64,000 nt of DNA from the NCBI RefSeq assembly GCF_006715005.1, contig NZ_VFMJ01000001.1, positions 1,922,001 through 1,986,000 of the forward strand, read 5' to 3'. The notes below the pieces were generated by a model. It ran no database searches. It saw nothing but the letters and a program-made list of their open reading frames with translations, and was not told the origin of the DNA. The stretch comes from Serratia marcescens. Its GTDB lineage: Bacteria > Pseudomonadota > Gammaproteobacteria > Enterobacterales > Enterobacteriaceae. Made by a program: the position numbers and the translations under genes. This document shows, piece by piece, positions 18,150 through 26,440 of the stretch (positions are counted from its first letter, which is position 1; every line of letters begins with the position of its first letter).

Positions 18150-18554
18150 TATTGCGACGGTGCCAACCCGATGCGATATCAACGCAGCAAGACAAACAAT
18201 CATCAGGGAAAGAGATCTCTCAGCGCATCGTGCTACCCCTGTAAAGATTGCTCCGGAAAATTATTTAAATAAGAGCATGTTGATTAATCGCTTAACCGAC
18301 TTCTTTCTTTTCCTTTTATGCCAGGCATATATTCTCCGCTTTTTCATTCTTCTAAACTCATAAGCTAGAGATATATAAAACACCATGAGTAGCAACATTA
18401 ATATAACAATCATAAGTTAGCCCAAATCCATTTAGCCATTTCATATGATTATTATCTAATTTAATAAATTAAAAAATTAGAAACATCCTGTTCTAAATAT
18501 TACTTTATCATATCACTCAAACCGGACTTTATGCTGACCAGTGATACACGCGAA
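18150..18554. other. AT-rich intergenic stretch between pqqF and the NCS1 gene
   Basis: A 405-base gap between convergent genes. I see no convincing gene: the one open frame (18160-18363) lacks a ribosome site and has no family resemblance. Base composition falls sharply compared with both neighbours. A TTATTTAAATAA palindrome sits at 18261-18272. No clear terminator was found for either flank. Confidence 0.4.
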
Positions 18555-19940
18555 TTATAACTGCACCGCCCAGTTAGCCCGCCGTGAGCAACACAATGGG
18601 TAAGCGATACCGGTCAGCACCATGCTGATCACCCAGGAAATGTCTGCGCCCGGGATCAGATTGGCATAGGGGCCGGAGAAGAACGCGTTCTCAACGAAAG
18701 GCACCTGCACCGCAATACCGCCGAAATAAACGCCGAGCGCGCGGGTGTTAAGCAGGCCATAGCGCCCGCCGTCAGCGCTGAAAATGGCCGAAATGTCATA
18801 GCGTTGGCGGTTAAGCAGGTAAAAATCGATCAGATTGATCATGCACCACGGGATCAACACCGAGATCAAGGCAAAGATCAGGTTCAGGAACAGATGAACG
18901 AAGTTGGCCGAGGCGACCAACGCCACCCATACCGATCCCAGCAGAATCAATGTCGAGAACAGCGTGCGTATACGCGCATTCGGCATCCACTGCGGCAAGA
19001 AGGTTTGTACGGCGGTAATCAACGAGAGCACCGCACCGTACAAATTCATCGAGTTATGGCAGATGATGTTGATCAGAAACAACACCATCAGCACCGGCCC
19101 CAACCCTCCCGTCGCCTGACGCACCGCCTCCATGGCATCGTCGCTGCCGGCGACCAGATTGACCGCCACCATGCCGAACACAAAGGCCAAAATGGTGCCG
19201 CTGCAGGCGCCGAAGTAGGTATACAGGAAGGGTTTGGCGATGCCGACTTCCGCCGGCAGGTAGCGCGAATAGTCTGACGTGTAGGGCGAGAAGCTGATTT
19301 GCCAGACGGCGCCGATGCAGAACGTGGCGAACCAACCGGCAATGCTGAACGATCCCCGCTGCCAAAAATCCGCCGGCAGCGGTTGAGAAAACATCAATAC
19401 CAGCCCGAGAATCAACGCGCTGCCCATCACCCAGGCGCCGATTTTGTTGATCTTATGGATGAAACGGTAGCCCACCACCCCGATCAGCGTCGCCAGCACC
19501 GCGCCAATCACCGTCGCCGCGCCCATGTTCAATGACGGGATGACGTTATGGATGACCTTGCCCGAAAGCGTGATGTTAGAAATGAAGAATCCCAGATAGA
19601 TCACCGTGGCGAACACGATCACCAACAGCGACCCATAGCGGCCGAACTGCGCCCGACTCTGCACCATTTGCGGTATCCCGACCTGTGGCCCCTGGGCCGA
19701 GGTCAGCGCCAGAAAAATGCCGCCGAACAGGTGGCCGGCGATAATCGCGCTCAGCGCCGAGAGAATATCGAGATGAAACGTCTGCGTGGAGATGGCCCCG
19801 GTCACGACCGCCAGCGGCGCAATGTTGGTGCAAAACCACAGGGTGAACAGGCTGCGGGCATGGCCATGACGCTCCCCGGCGGGAACAAAATCGATCGACT
19901 TGTCTTCAATAAACGCGGTCTGCTCTGGCTGAGAATTCAT
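18555..19940 (-). CDS. NCS1 family nucleobase/heterocycle:cation symporter
   Basis: A 461-residue inner-membrane protein with about 12 transmembrane helices in the cytosine/purine/hydantoin transporter family. Recognisable regions are the N-terminal LFTLWFCTNIAPLAVVTGA, the SRAQFGRYGS loop, and FSPYTSDYSRYLP near the middle, all characteristic of NCS1 carriers. It is the last, somewhat detached member (162 bases) of the minus-strand catabolic operon that contains the monooxygenase, so it probably imports that pathway's nitrogen heterocycle. The exact substrate is not predictable from the sequence. Confidence 0.88.
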   Translation of the reverse strand: MNSQPEQTAFIEDKSIDFVPAGERHGHARSLFTLWFCTNIAPLAVVTGAISTQTFHLDILSALSAIIAGHLFGGIFLALTSAQGPQVGIPQMVQSRAQFGRYGSLLVIVFATVIYLGFFISNITLSGKVIHNVIPSLNMGAATVIGAVLATLIGVVGYRFIHKINKIGAWVMGSALILGLVLMFSQPLPADFWQRGSFSIAGWFATFCIGAVWQISFSPYTSDYSRYLPAEVGIAKPFLYTYFGACSGTILAFVFGMVAVNLVAGSDDAMEAVRQATGGLGPVLMVLFLINIICHNSMNLYGAVLSLITAVQTFLPQWMPNARIRTLFSTLILLGSVWVALVASANFVHLFLNLIFALISVLIPWCMINLIDFYLLNRQRYDISAIFSADGGRYGLLNTRALGVYFGGIAVQVPFVENAFFSGPYANLIPGADISWVISMVLTGIAYPLCCSRRANWAVQL

Positions 19941-20102
19941 ATATCCCCCGGTTAACCTGGATTATTATTTTTTACAGCGTGTAGGGTGCCAATACGTCGA
20001 AAAAAGCGTGCGTTTGCCCCGGCGACATTGCGATCGCCGGTTTCAACGCGATGAAAACTGGGTTGCCGGGCGCGATCCGAGATCGCGCCTGATTGCGCTG
20101 GC

Positions 20103-21569
20103 TCAGCGCATGACGAAGGGATCGTCTATCGGATCGTCACTGGTGCGCAGCCATACCGTCTTGCTGGTGGTGTATTCCAGCGCGGCGTCAATCCCGCCCT
20201 CGCGGCCAAACCCCGACTTGCCGTAACCGCCGAACGGCGCCAGCGGCGATACTGCTCGATAGGTATTGAGCCACACCACGCCCACCCGCAGGCGACGGGT
20301 CACCCGGTGCGCGCGCGTCAGGTTCTGCGTGAAAATGCCGGCCGCCAGGCCATAGGCTGAATCATTGGCAAGCTGGATGGCCTCCGCTTCGTCCCTGAAG
20401 GTCAACACCGACAGCACCGGGCCGAACAGCTCTTGCTTCACGCACTCGGCGTCGGGCTGCGCGCTGCAATCGACGATCGTCGGCGGGTAGTAAAATCCCG
20501 GTGAATCGATCGCCGCATGGCCAATCACCAGTTTCGCCCCCTGCTCCAGCGAGCGGCTGACGATGGCGGCGATCCGTGCTTGCTGCTGCCGGGTGCAAAG
20601 CGGCCCAAACTGAGTGTCCGGGCGATCCGGCGGCCCGATGCGGATACTGCGCACCCTCTCCGTCAGCCGGGCCAAAAACGCGTCTTTGATGCTTTCCGCC
20701 ACCAGCAGGCGCGAACCGGCTACGCAGCTCTGACCCGACGCGGCGAAAATGGCCGCCACCTGCGCATTCGCCGCGCTGGTCAGATCCGCGTCGTCGAAGA
20801 CGATAAACGGCGATTTTCCGCCCAGCTCCAGCGAGGTGCTGGCGAGATTTTCCGCACTGCCGCGAACGATATGCCTCGCGGTTTCCGCGCCGCCGGTAAA
20901 GGCGATGTGGTCTACCTGCGGATGCGCCGTCAGCACCGCACCGCATTCGGCGGCAAAGCCGGTGATCACATTGCACACGCCGCGTGGAAAGCCGGCCTGG
21001 TCTATCAGTTTGGCGAACGCCAGCAGCGGCACAGGCGCGGTTTCCGCCGCTTTCACCACCAGGGTGCAGCCGGCGGCGATCGCCGGGCCAATTTTCACCG
21101 CCGCGAGAAACAGCTGACTGTTCCAGGGCACGATCGCCGCCACCACGCCGATCGGCTCACGTCGAACCCAGGTTTCCATATCGGGTTTGTCGATCGCCAG
21201 CACGCTGCCTTCCATCTTATCGGCCAGGCCGGCGTAGTACCGGTAGTATTCCGCTACATAAGCGATCTGCGCCTGGGTTTCACGGATGATCTTGCCGGTA
21301 TCCAGCGTCTCCAGCCGCGCCAGTTCGGGGGCGTGTTGCTCCAGCAAATCGGCCAGCCGTAACAACAGCTTGCCGCGCGCGCCGGCGGTCATGTCGCGCC
21401 ATTCGGCTCCCTGAAACGCCCGGTGTGCCGCCGCAACGGCGCGATCCACATCCTGGGCGCGCGCTTCCGCCACCTGCGCCCAGGGTTCGCCGGTCGCCGG
21501 ATTGAGCGAGGCAAAGGTCGCCGATCCGCCATCAAACCGACCATCAATATAAAGTTCGAACGACTCCAT
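20103..21569 (-). CDS. NAD(P)-dependent aldehyde dehydrogenase
   Basis: A 488-residue ALDH. The general-base Glu is in SLELGGKSPF near residue 250 and the catalytic Cys in SGQSCVAGSR near 285; the substrate-independent N-terminal nucleotide domain includes the VAAIVPWNSQLF block near 143-154. GGAGG precedes the ATG. It starts 11 bases after the luciferase-like monooxygenase gene ends, so it should oxidise an aldehyde released by ring opening in the same pathway. It replaces the RutE-type reductase expected if this were the Rut system. Confidence 0.9.
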   Translation of the reverse strand: MESFELYIDGRFDGGSATFASLNPATGEPWAQVAEARAQDVDRAVAAAHRAFQGAEWRDMTAGARGKLLLRLADLLEQHAPELARLETLDTGKIIRETQAQIAYVAEYYRYYAGLADKMEGSVLAIDKPDMETWVRREPIGVVAAIVPWNSQLFLAAVKIGPAIAAGCTLVVKAAETAPVPLLAFAKLIDQAGFPRGVCNVITGFAAECGAVLTAHPQVDHIAFTGGAETARHIVRGSAENLASTSLELGGKSPFIVFDDADLTSAANAQVAAIFAASGQSCVAGSRLLVAESIKDAFLARLTERVRSIRIGPPDRPDTQFGPLCTRQQQARIAAIVSRSLEQGAKLVIGHAAIDSPGFYYPPTIVDCSAQPDAECVKQELFGPVLSVLTFRDEAEAIQLANDSAYGLAAGIFTQNLTRAHRVTRRLRVGVVWLNTYRAVSPLAPFGGYGKSGFGREGGIDAALEYTTSKTVWLRTSDDPIDDPFVMR

Positions 21570-21580
21570 TAGCGCCTCCG

Positions 21581-22618
21581 TTAGTGAAATTCCGGCATCA
21601 CGCAGCGAATGAACCGCTCCAGAGAGGCCTTCTTACGCGCAAAGCTCATGCCGCTGTCGATCCACAACGCAAACTCGTCATAACCCAGCGCCTCATATTT
21701 TTTCAGCCGCGTAATGACCTCATTGGCGGTGCCGATAGCCAGGTTGGTGCGCATCATGTCGGCGGAGTAATAGGGATTGGCGGCAATCTCCTCGTCGCTG
21801 AGCGGCTGAATCAATCCTTGCTGAACCGGACGTTGGTTCTTGAACCAGGCGCCGAAGTAATGGTAGAAACGGTTGAGCTCTTCCGCCGCCAGACGGGCGT
21901 CCGCCTCGTCTTCCGCCACGTAGCCATGCTGCAACAGCATGATCTTCAGCGGCTGCTCGGCGGCGAAACGCGCACGCGCCTCGTTGAAACAGGTCACCAG
22001 CCGCACGATCTCCTCTTCCCCCTGATGCAGCGGCGTAACCTGAACGTTGCAGCCGTTTTGCACCGCAAATTCGTGGCTGTTGGGATCGCGCGCCGCCACC
22101 CAAATCGGCGGATGCGGCTGCTGTTTCGGCAGCGGCGAGGAGGTGGTCGCCGGGAACGACCAGTATTCCCCCTGATGGGCATAGTCGCCCTGCCAGAGTT
22201 TTTTTACCGCCGGGATCAGCTCACGCATGCGTTGCCCGGCATCCCAAGCGGTCAAACCAGGCATCAGCCGTTCGTATTCATAGGAATAGGCGCCGCGCGC
22301 GATACCCAGCTCCAGCCTGCCGCCGGTGATGATGTCGGTCATCGCCGCCTCGCCCGCCAGACGGATCGGGTGATTGAACGGTGCAATGATGGTGCCGGTG
22401 CCGAGCCGCACCCTGGAAGTGCGTCGGGCAATGTCCGCCAGATTGATGAACGGATTCGGCGCGATGGTGAAATTCATGCCGTGGTGCTCACCGGTCCAGA
22501 TGGCGTGCATGCCGCCGCGATCGGCGATTTCACACAGTTCGATCATCTCCTGGTAGAGCTTTTCCTGCGACTCTTCGGGTAACGTTCGTTCCATATGCAC
22601 GAATAAAGACAGTTTCAT
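21581..22618 (-). CDS. Luciferase-like (LLM) flavin-dependent monooxygenase
   Basis: A 345-residue TIM-barrel monooxygenase of the bacterial luciferase superfamily that uses reduced flavin from a partner reductase. Family signatures include IWTGEHHGMNF near 41-51, RVRLGTGTIIAPFNHPIRLAGEAAM near 70-95 and GGRLELGIARGAY near 102-114. The frame is open 21 codons further upstream, but ATG 22618 has GGGAG six bases before it and family members begin MKLSLF. The flavin reductase gene is 19 bases upstream, completing a two-component oxygenase. By analogy with RutA, oxidative cleavage of a nitrogen heterocycle is plausible. Confidence 0.87.
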   Translation of the reverse strand: MKLSLFVHMERTLPEESQEKLYQEMIELCEIADRGGMHAIWTGEHHGMNFTIAPNPFINLADIARRTSRVRLGTGTIIAPFNHPIRLAGEAAMTDIITGGRLELGIARGAYSYEYERLMPGLTAWDAGQRMRELIPAVKKLWQGDYAHQGEYWSFPATTSSPLPKQQPHPPIWVAARDPNSHEFAVQNGCNVQVTPLHQGEEEIVRLVTCFNEARARFAAEQPLKIMLLQHGYVAEDEADARLAAEELNRFYHYFGAWFKNQRPVQQGLIQPLSDEEIAANPYYSADMMRTNLAIGTANEVITRLKKYEALGYDEFALWIDSGMSFARKKASLERFIRCVMPEFH

Positions 22619-22637
22619 CACACTCTCCCGTTCAGCC

Positions 22638-23567
22638 TCAACCGGCGAATTGCTTGATGGCACCGTTGTGCTCATCGCCATAATAGATACCGTAATTGCC
22701 TACGGCGTTTTCTTTGACGAACCGGGCCAGCATCGACCGCAGCGCCGGATCCTTGATCGGCAGCCGCGCCAGCGTCGGCATGTCGAACCATTCCGCCGCA
22801 CTCAGCTGCGGGGTCAAGCTGCCGGTGTCGGTCGGCAGCGCGCACAGAAAAACGATGTGTTGCTGGTGCTTCTGCCGGTCGTCGTAGACGGAATAGACGA
22901 AACCCGGATGGGCGTTGATGCCCAACTGCTGCAGTAAATCCCCCAACGTTTCGCTGACGCTGCGTTTCTCCACCGCGCTGGACGGCAGTTGATAGCCGCC
23001 GTCGTTTTGCCGCACCATCACGGCGTGCCCTTCAAACTCGATCAGCGCGCTCACCACCACCTGCGGCCCGCCAATCAGCGACTGCGCGTTTTGATAAGGC
23101 GTGAAGTATGCGCCGCGGTAATACCCCAGACCGGCGGTCGCGTTGGACTCGAACCCTTCGACCTTGCCGATCAGAATGGCATGGTCGCCGGCGTCCACCA
23201 CCTGATGCAGCGAACAGTCGAACCACGCCGAACTGTTATCGATCAGCGGCACCCGTGACGCGCTCCAGCGCCAATCGATCAGCGCAAAGCGGTCTTCGTT
23301 CTTTTGCGCAAAAATGGTTGAAGCCTCTTTTTGCCGTTCCGCCAGAATATTGATGGCGAAATGGCTGCACTGGGTAAAGTGCTCCAGATTCGCCGAACGC
23401 TTATCGATGCTCACCAACAGCAGCGCCGGATCCAGCGACACTGACGAAAACGAATTGGCGGTGAAGCCAATCGGCTGCCCCTGCTTGTCCACCGAGGTTA
23501 CAATGGTGACGCCGGTCATAAAGGCGCCGAAAGCGTCGCGCAACTGCCTGCGTTTATCCGCGTCCAT
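22638..23567 (-). CDS. Flavin reductase fused to a degenerate Nudix-like domain
   Basis: A 309-residue fusion. Residues 1 to about 165 are a flavin reductase-like FMN-binding split barrel (TGVTIVTSVDKQGQPIGFTANSFSSVS near 18-42). Residues about 170-309 resemble a Nudix domain, but the Nudix box region reads SAVEKRSVSETLGDLLQQLG, lacking the REUxEE metal-binding residues, so hydrolase activity is unlikely. The extra domain may sense a nucleotide-like ligand or contact the monooxygenase. AGGAG sits six bases before the ATG, inside the end of the hydrolase gene with which it overlaps by 14 bases. The reductase should feed reduced flavin to the LLM enzyme encoded next. Confidence 0.82.
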   Translation of the reverse strand: MDADKRRQLRDAFGAFMTGVTIVTSVDKQGQPIGFTANSFSSVSLDPALLLVSIDKRSANLEHFTQCSHFAINILAERQKEASTIFAQKNEDRFALIDWRWSASRVPLIDNSSAWFDCSLHQVVDAGDHAILIGKVEGFESNATAGLGYYRGAYFTPYQNAQSLIGGPQVVVSALIEFEGHAVMVRQNDGGYQLPSSAVEKRSVSETLGDLLQQLGINAHPGFVYSVYDDRQKHQQHIVFLCALPTDTGSLTPQLSAAEWFDMPTLARLPIKDPALRSMLARFVKENAVGNYGIYYGDEHNGAIKQFAG

Positions 23568-24381
23568 TTGCCGCTCCTACAGTCAAAGGTTGCTCTGCGG
23601 TCAGAAAATCGAGCATCAGCGCGTTGACGCGTTGCGCATCGGTCAAACTGACCATGTGTTTGGCGTTTTCAATGATCACCGCGCGCCCGTTCGGGGCGGC
23701 CTGCGCCATTTGCCGCGCCATCTCCGGGCTGGAATTGGCGTCGTGCTCGCCGGTCAATACCAACACCGGGCAGCGGATAAGGTGCCAACGCTGGGCATAC
23801 ACCCGATCGCCGGTCGCAAACGCCTGATACGCGCGGGCATAGCCCGTGACGTCTACCTGTTGTAACCAGCCGCCCACCTGCCGGCGCAGATGCTGTTCGA
23901 CAGGATCGGCGCCGAACCACCGGCTCAGCGGCGAGTCGAGCTGCGTCTGGCCGCTGGCCAACGCGCTGGCGCGTTGCGCGACCGCGGCGCTGGCTTGGGG
24001 CGTACGTTGGAACACGCCGCTCATCACCACGGCGCGATTAACCCGCTCCGGATAATCGATCGCCAAACCGGCGGTGATCAACGCCCCCATCGAGTGCCCC
24101 GCCACCGCAAAGCTCGGCGCATCCAGGGTGTTTAAGAAGGCCGCCATCCAGCGCACATAATCCTCCAGCGTCGCGGCGTGGGCGAAGCCTTCGCTTTCGC
24201 CGTGGCCCGGCATATCGACGGCGATGACCCGAAAGCGCGCGCTAAGCGCATCGAGCTGGGGATACCAGACCTCCGCGTTCATGCCTACGCCGTGGATCAA
24301 CACCAGCGGCTCGCCATGCCCGGCCTCCAGATACCCCACCCGCAGAGCGGGCTCAGACAGCTGCCGGATTGTTCTGATCAT
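23554..24381 (-). CDS. Alpha/beta-hydrolase (RutD-like position)
   Basis: A 275-residue alpha/beta-hydrolase with oxyanion segment LIHGVGMN near 28-35, nucleophile elbow GHSMG near 95-99, acid in GEHDANSS near 211, and histidine in NAKHMVSLT near 240, a complete Ser-Asp-His triad. There is no signal peptide. It overlaps its neighbours at both ends (29 bases with the DUF1185 gene and 14 with the flavin reductase), which marks strict co-translation. It probably hydrolyses a carbamate, amide or enol-lactone intermediate made by the monooxygenase. Confidence 0.87.
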   Translation of the reverse strand: MIRTIRQLSEPALRVGYLEAGHGEPLVLIHGVGMNAEVWYPQLDALSARFRVIAVDMPGHGESEGFAHAATLEDYVRWMAAFLNTLDAPSFAVAGHSMGALITAGLAIDYPERVNRAVVMSGVFQRTPQASAAVAQRASALASGQTQLDSPLSRWFGADPVEQHLRRQVGGWLQQVDVTGYARAYQAFATGDRVYAQRWHLIRCPVLVLTGEHDANSSPEMARQMAQAAPNGRAVIIENAKHMVSLTDAQRVNALMLDFLTAEQPLTVGAANGRG

Positions 24382-24955
24382 GGCCCAACTCTTTCAGATC
24401 CAAATAACGGTTGCCGATACGGTGATGCGGCCGCCCCCCCAGCGCCGCGCCCAGTGCAATGACGATCTCGTCGTCGAAAGGCGCGTCGTTGATGTTGAAC
24501 TGGAATGTCAGGTAGTGCTCACGGCTGCCTTCGTCGTTTTTCCCCATCATCGGGATCAGAATCGGCGCGTTGGCCGGCCCACGGGTATTGTTGAACGCCA
24601 GATAGCTTTTGCCGTTGACCGCCGAACGGTAGTGGTTGCCGAAATGCAGCGTGTGGATCAACGCCGAGGCGTGTTCCAACTCGCCGCCCAGCCCCACCAC
24701 CGCGCTTTTGCCGAAGGCTTCCACCCGCTCGCCGGAGCCGGCTTCCTTGAGGATCAAACCGGTCAGCAGCTCACCCAGCACCGGCGCCATTTCTCGAATC
24801 TTTGGCGCCAGATCCTCGACAAAGCCTTGTCTGGCCCAGGGGTTTTTGATGACCGCCGCAGCGGCGATCATCACCAGCGGTTTGCCCGCCGATTTGCCGC
24901 CGTCGGTGTAGATCGTTTCGGTAGAGACCAGGGTCTTGCGAATGTCTTGATGCAT
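24353..24955 (-). CDS. DUF1185 (amino-acid-synthesis family) protein
   Basis: A 200-residue member of the family called AA_synth/DUF1185, whose known structures are chorismate-mutase-like trimers related in fold to RidA/YjgF proteins. The typical start IRKTLVSTETIYTDGGK and the block AAAVIKNPWARQGFVEDLAP are visible. The frame reaches back eight more codons, but ATG 24955 has GAGGT six bases before it. It heads the minus-strand operon. In the Rut pathway a RidA-type protein (RutC) occupies a comparable role, so this protein may deaminate or hydrolyse an unstable intermediate. The activity is not established. Confidence 0.8.
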   Translation of the reverse strand: MHQDIRKTLVSTETIYTDGGKSAGKPLVMIAAAAVIKNPWARQGFVEDLAPKIREMAPVLGELLTGLILKEAGSGERVEAFGKSAVVGLGGELEHASALIHTLHFGNHYRSAVNGKSYLAFNNTRGPANAPILIPMMGKNDEGSREHYLTFQFNINDAPFDDEIVIALGAALGGRPHHRIGNRYLDLKELGHDQNNPAAV

Positions 24956-25413
24956 AAGGGACCTCGAAAAGTAAATCAAATGTTAACCATGTGTCACGAT
25001 TCGAGGGTATAGCATCGGGCAGATTGGCATGTCAAAATTTGGTATACCATAATACGGTATTCTTATTTTACGATGAGACGGCAAAAATAAATTAAAAATA
25101 ACATTTATTAATCAATGCATTAATAAACTCACTTGGGCTTTGACGGGGGGCAAAACGCCGGCCATGACCGCCCCCACTCGGCAACCTGTGCCGGTGCCGA
25201 ACCCGTTGAGCCAGCGGGTATCGGCAACGAAAAGCGGTTTTTTTAGGCTATCTTTCGATTTTGTGAGCTGCTGCAACATTCACCGTTTTGGCGATGCGGC
25301 GCGAAATCGGCCGCCGTTGCTTTGCGGGTTGGAAAGATGTTAATAGTACCGGGCAAACGGGAATTCGCGTCGTTATCCGGATTAATGATGATCCACAAAA
25401 AATAGAGACAATT
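24956..25413. promoter_or_regulatory. Divergent control region between the DUF1185 operon and gntR
   Basis: This 458-base gap has a minus-strand promoter, TTGACA (25030-25035) and TATACC (25006-25011) 18 bases apart, driving the catabolic operon. Immediately upstream lies the palindrome TGGTATACCA (25040-25049) and a second imperfect one, AATACGGTATT (25050-25060). An AT-rich inverted repeat with nine-base arms TTTATTAAT and ATTAATAAA lies at 25104-25127. The right half toward gntR is G+C-rich with no gene, and includes a possible GGGGGC/GCCCCC hairpin near 25145-25182. Confidence 0.55.
25040..25060. promoter_or_regulatory. Candidate GntR operators
   Basis: TGGTATACCA is a perfect ten-base palindrome of the T-G-G-T-N-N-A-C-C-A type used by FadR-subfamily GntR regulators. 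AATACGGTATT follows directly. Both abut the -35 box of the DUF1185 operon promoter, so the regulator encoded divergently is the likely ligand-responsive binder. Confidence 0.6.
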
Positions 25414-26088
25414 ATGGTTCAGGCATCATTGAAGATTGAGAATGCACCGGTCACCTTGCGCGAATTGGCATTGGCGAAAATTAGGCAGGCGATTATCTCA
25501 GGGTATTTTCAGGCCGGCGATCGTTTGGTGGAACGCAGCCTGTGCGAGGAGCTGGGCGTCAGCCGCAGCGTGGTGCGTGAGGTGATCCGTTATCTCGAAG
25601 CGGAGGGACTCATTGAGACGCTCGGCAAGAAAGGGCCGATTGTCGCTATTTTGACCTGGGACATTGCCGAGCAGATTTATACTATTCGTCTGCTGCTTGA
25701 ACAGGATGCCGCTCACGACTGCGCCTTGAACGCTGGGCCGGAAGATAAAAAGAAACTGCATGAAAAATTAATTGCAATTAATCAGGCTTCGGCCGGGCAG
25801 GACGATATTCAGCGCGTTGAAGCGTCGCAGGCTTTTTATGAAACCATTTTCCAGGTGGCCCATCACGCCATCGCCTGGGAAATCGTTCAACGCCTGAATA
25901 GCCGCATCAGCCGCCTGCGCGCCCTGACCTTGAAAACCCCGGAGCGTCAGCTGGCCGGTTTCGAGCGCATGACGCGGATCTATCACGCCATCGAGCAAAA
26001 CAACCCGGCGCAGGCCAGGCAAGAGGTCATCGAACATCTGACCGAGGCTGCCGCACTGGCCAAGCGCATTCTGCAGCAGGAGTCCTGA
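25414..26088 (+). CDS. GntR family regulator, FadR/FCD subfamily
   Basis: A 224-residue regulator with an N-terminal winged helix-turn-helix (RQAIISGYFQAGDRLVERSL, then LGVSRSVVREVIRYLEAEGLIE) and an all-helical FCD effector domain from about residue 85. The frame is open 42 codons upstream, but ATG 25414 (MVQASLKIENAP) is where the domain begins; its ribosome site is weak. It is divergent from the monooxygenase operon and one base ahead of the DUF1330 gene. It most likely represses the operon until a pathway intermediate binds. Confidence 0.85.
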   Translation: MVQASLKIENAPVTLRELALAKIRQAIISGYFQAGDRLVERSLCEELGVSRSVVREVIRYLEAEGLIETLGKKGPIVAILTWDIAEQIYTIRLLLEQDAAHDCALNAGPEDKKKLHEKLIAINQASAGQDDIQRVEASQAFYETIFQVAHHAIAWEIVQRLNSRISRLRALTLKTPERQLAGFERMTRIYHAIEQNNPAQARQEVIEHLTEAAALAKRILQQES

Positions 26089-26089
26089 A

Positions 26090-26386
26090 ATGCCCGCGTA
26101 TTGGATTGCCCATGTCACCGTAAGAGATCCGCAGCAATATCAGCATTATATGGATTTGGCGCCCCAGGCGTTTCGCCAGTTCAACGCCCGTTTTCTCGCC
26201 CGCGGCGAACAGGCGCAAACGCTCGAAGGCCCAGCGTTCATAAAGCATGTGCTGATCGAATTCGACGACTACGCTACCGCGTTGGCTTGCTACCATTCAC
26301 CGGCCTATCAGTTGGCAAAACAACAGCGGCACCACGTGGCGGAAGCCATGATTACCATCGTCGACGGCTTGCCGCCCGCCCAATAA
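26090..26386 (+). CDS. DUF1330 family protein
   Basis: A 98-residue single ferredoxin-like domain of the DUF1330 family (start PAYWIAHVTVRDPQQYQHYM, later LIEFDDYATALACYHSPAYQ). The fold is a dimeric alpha/beta barrel often tied to small-molecule binding or isomerisation, without assigned activity. It starts one base after the gntR stop, so the two are one transcript. A role in the divergent heterocycle pathway is likely from position alone. Its stop codon overlaps the A tract that forms the 3' part of the terminator of the facing autotransporter gene. Confidence 0.82.
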   Translation: MPAYWIAHVTVRDPQQYQHYMDLAPQAFRQFNARFLARGEQAQTLEGPAFIKHVLIEFDDYATALACYHSPAYQLAKQQRHHVAEAMITIVDGLPPAQ

Positions 26387-26411
26387 AAAACCTCCATCGT
26401 TGCGATGGAGG
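26385..26411 (-). terminator. Rho-independent terminator of the autotransporter gene
   Basis: On the minus strand CCTCCATCG, CAA loop, CGATGGAGG (26391-26411) is followed by TTTTTT (26385-26390). It lies 30 bases after the stop of the autotransporter gene and reaches into the stop codon of the DUF1330 gene. Confidence 0.9.
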
Positions 26412-26440
26412 CTGAGTAGGGTGAAGCACGCTAACCGCGA

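Noticed and set aside
18160-18363. A 67-codon frame after pqqF
   Set aside because: No Shine-Dalgarno, AT-rich non-coding composition in its second half, and no resemblance to a known protein.
18555-24955. Calling the island a rut operon
   Set aside because: No RutB, RidA-type RutC, nitroreductase RutE or NCS2 permease is present; the similarity is in gene roles only.
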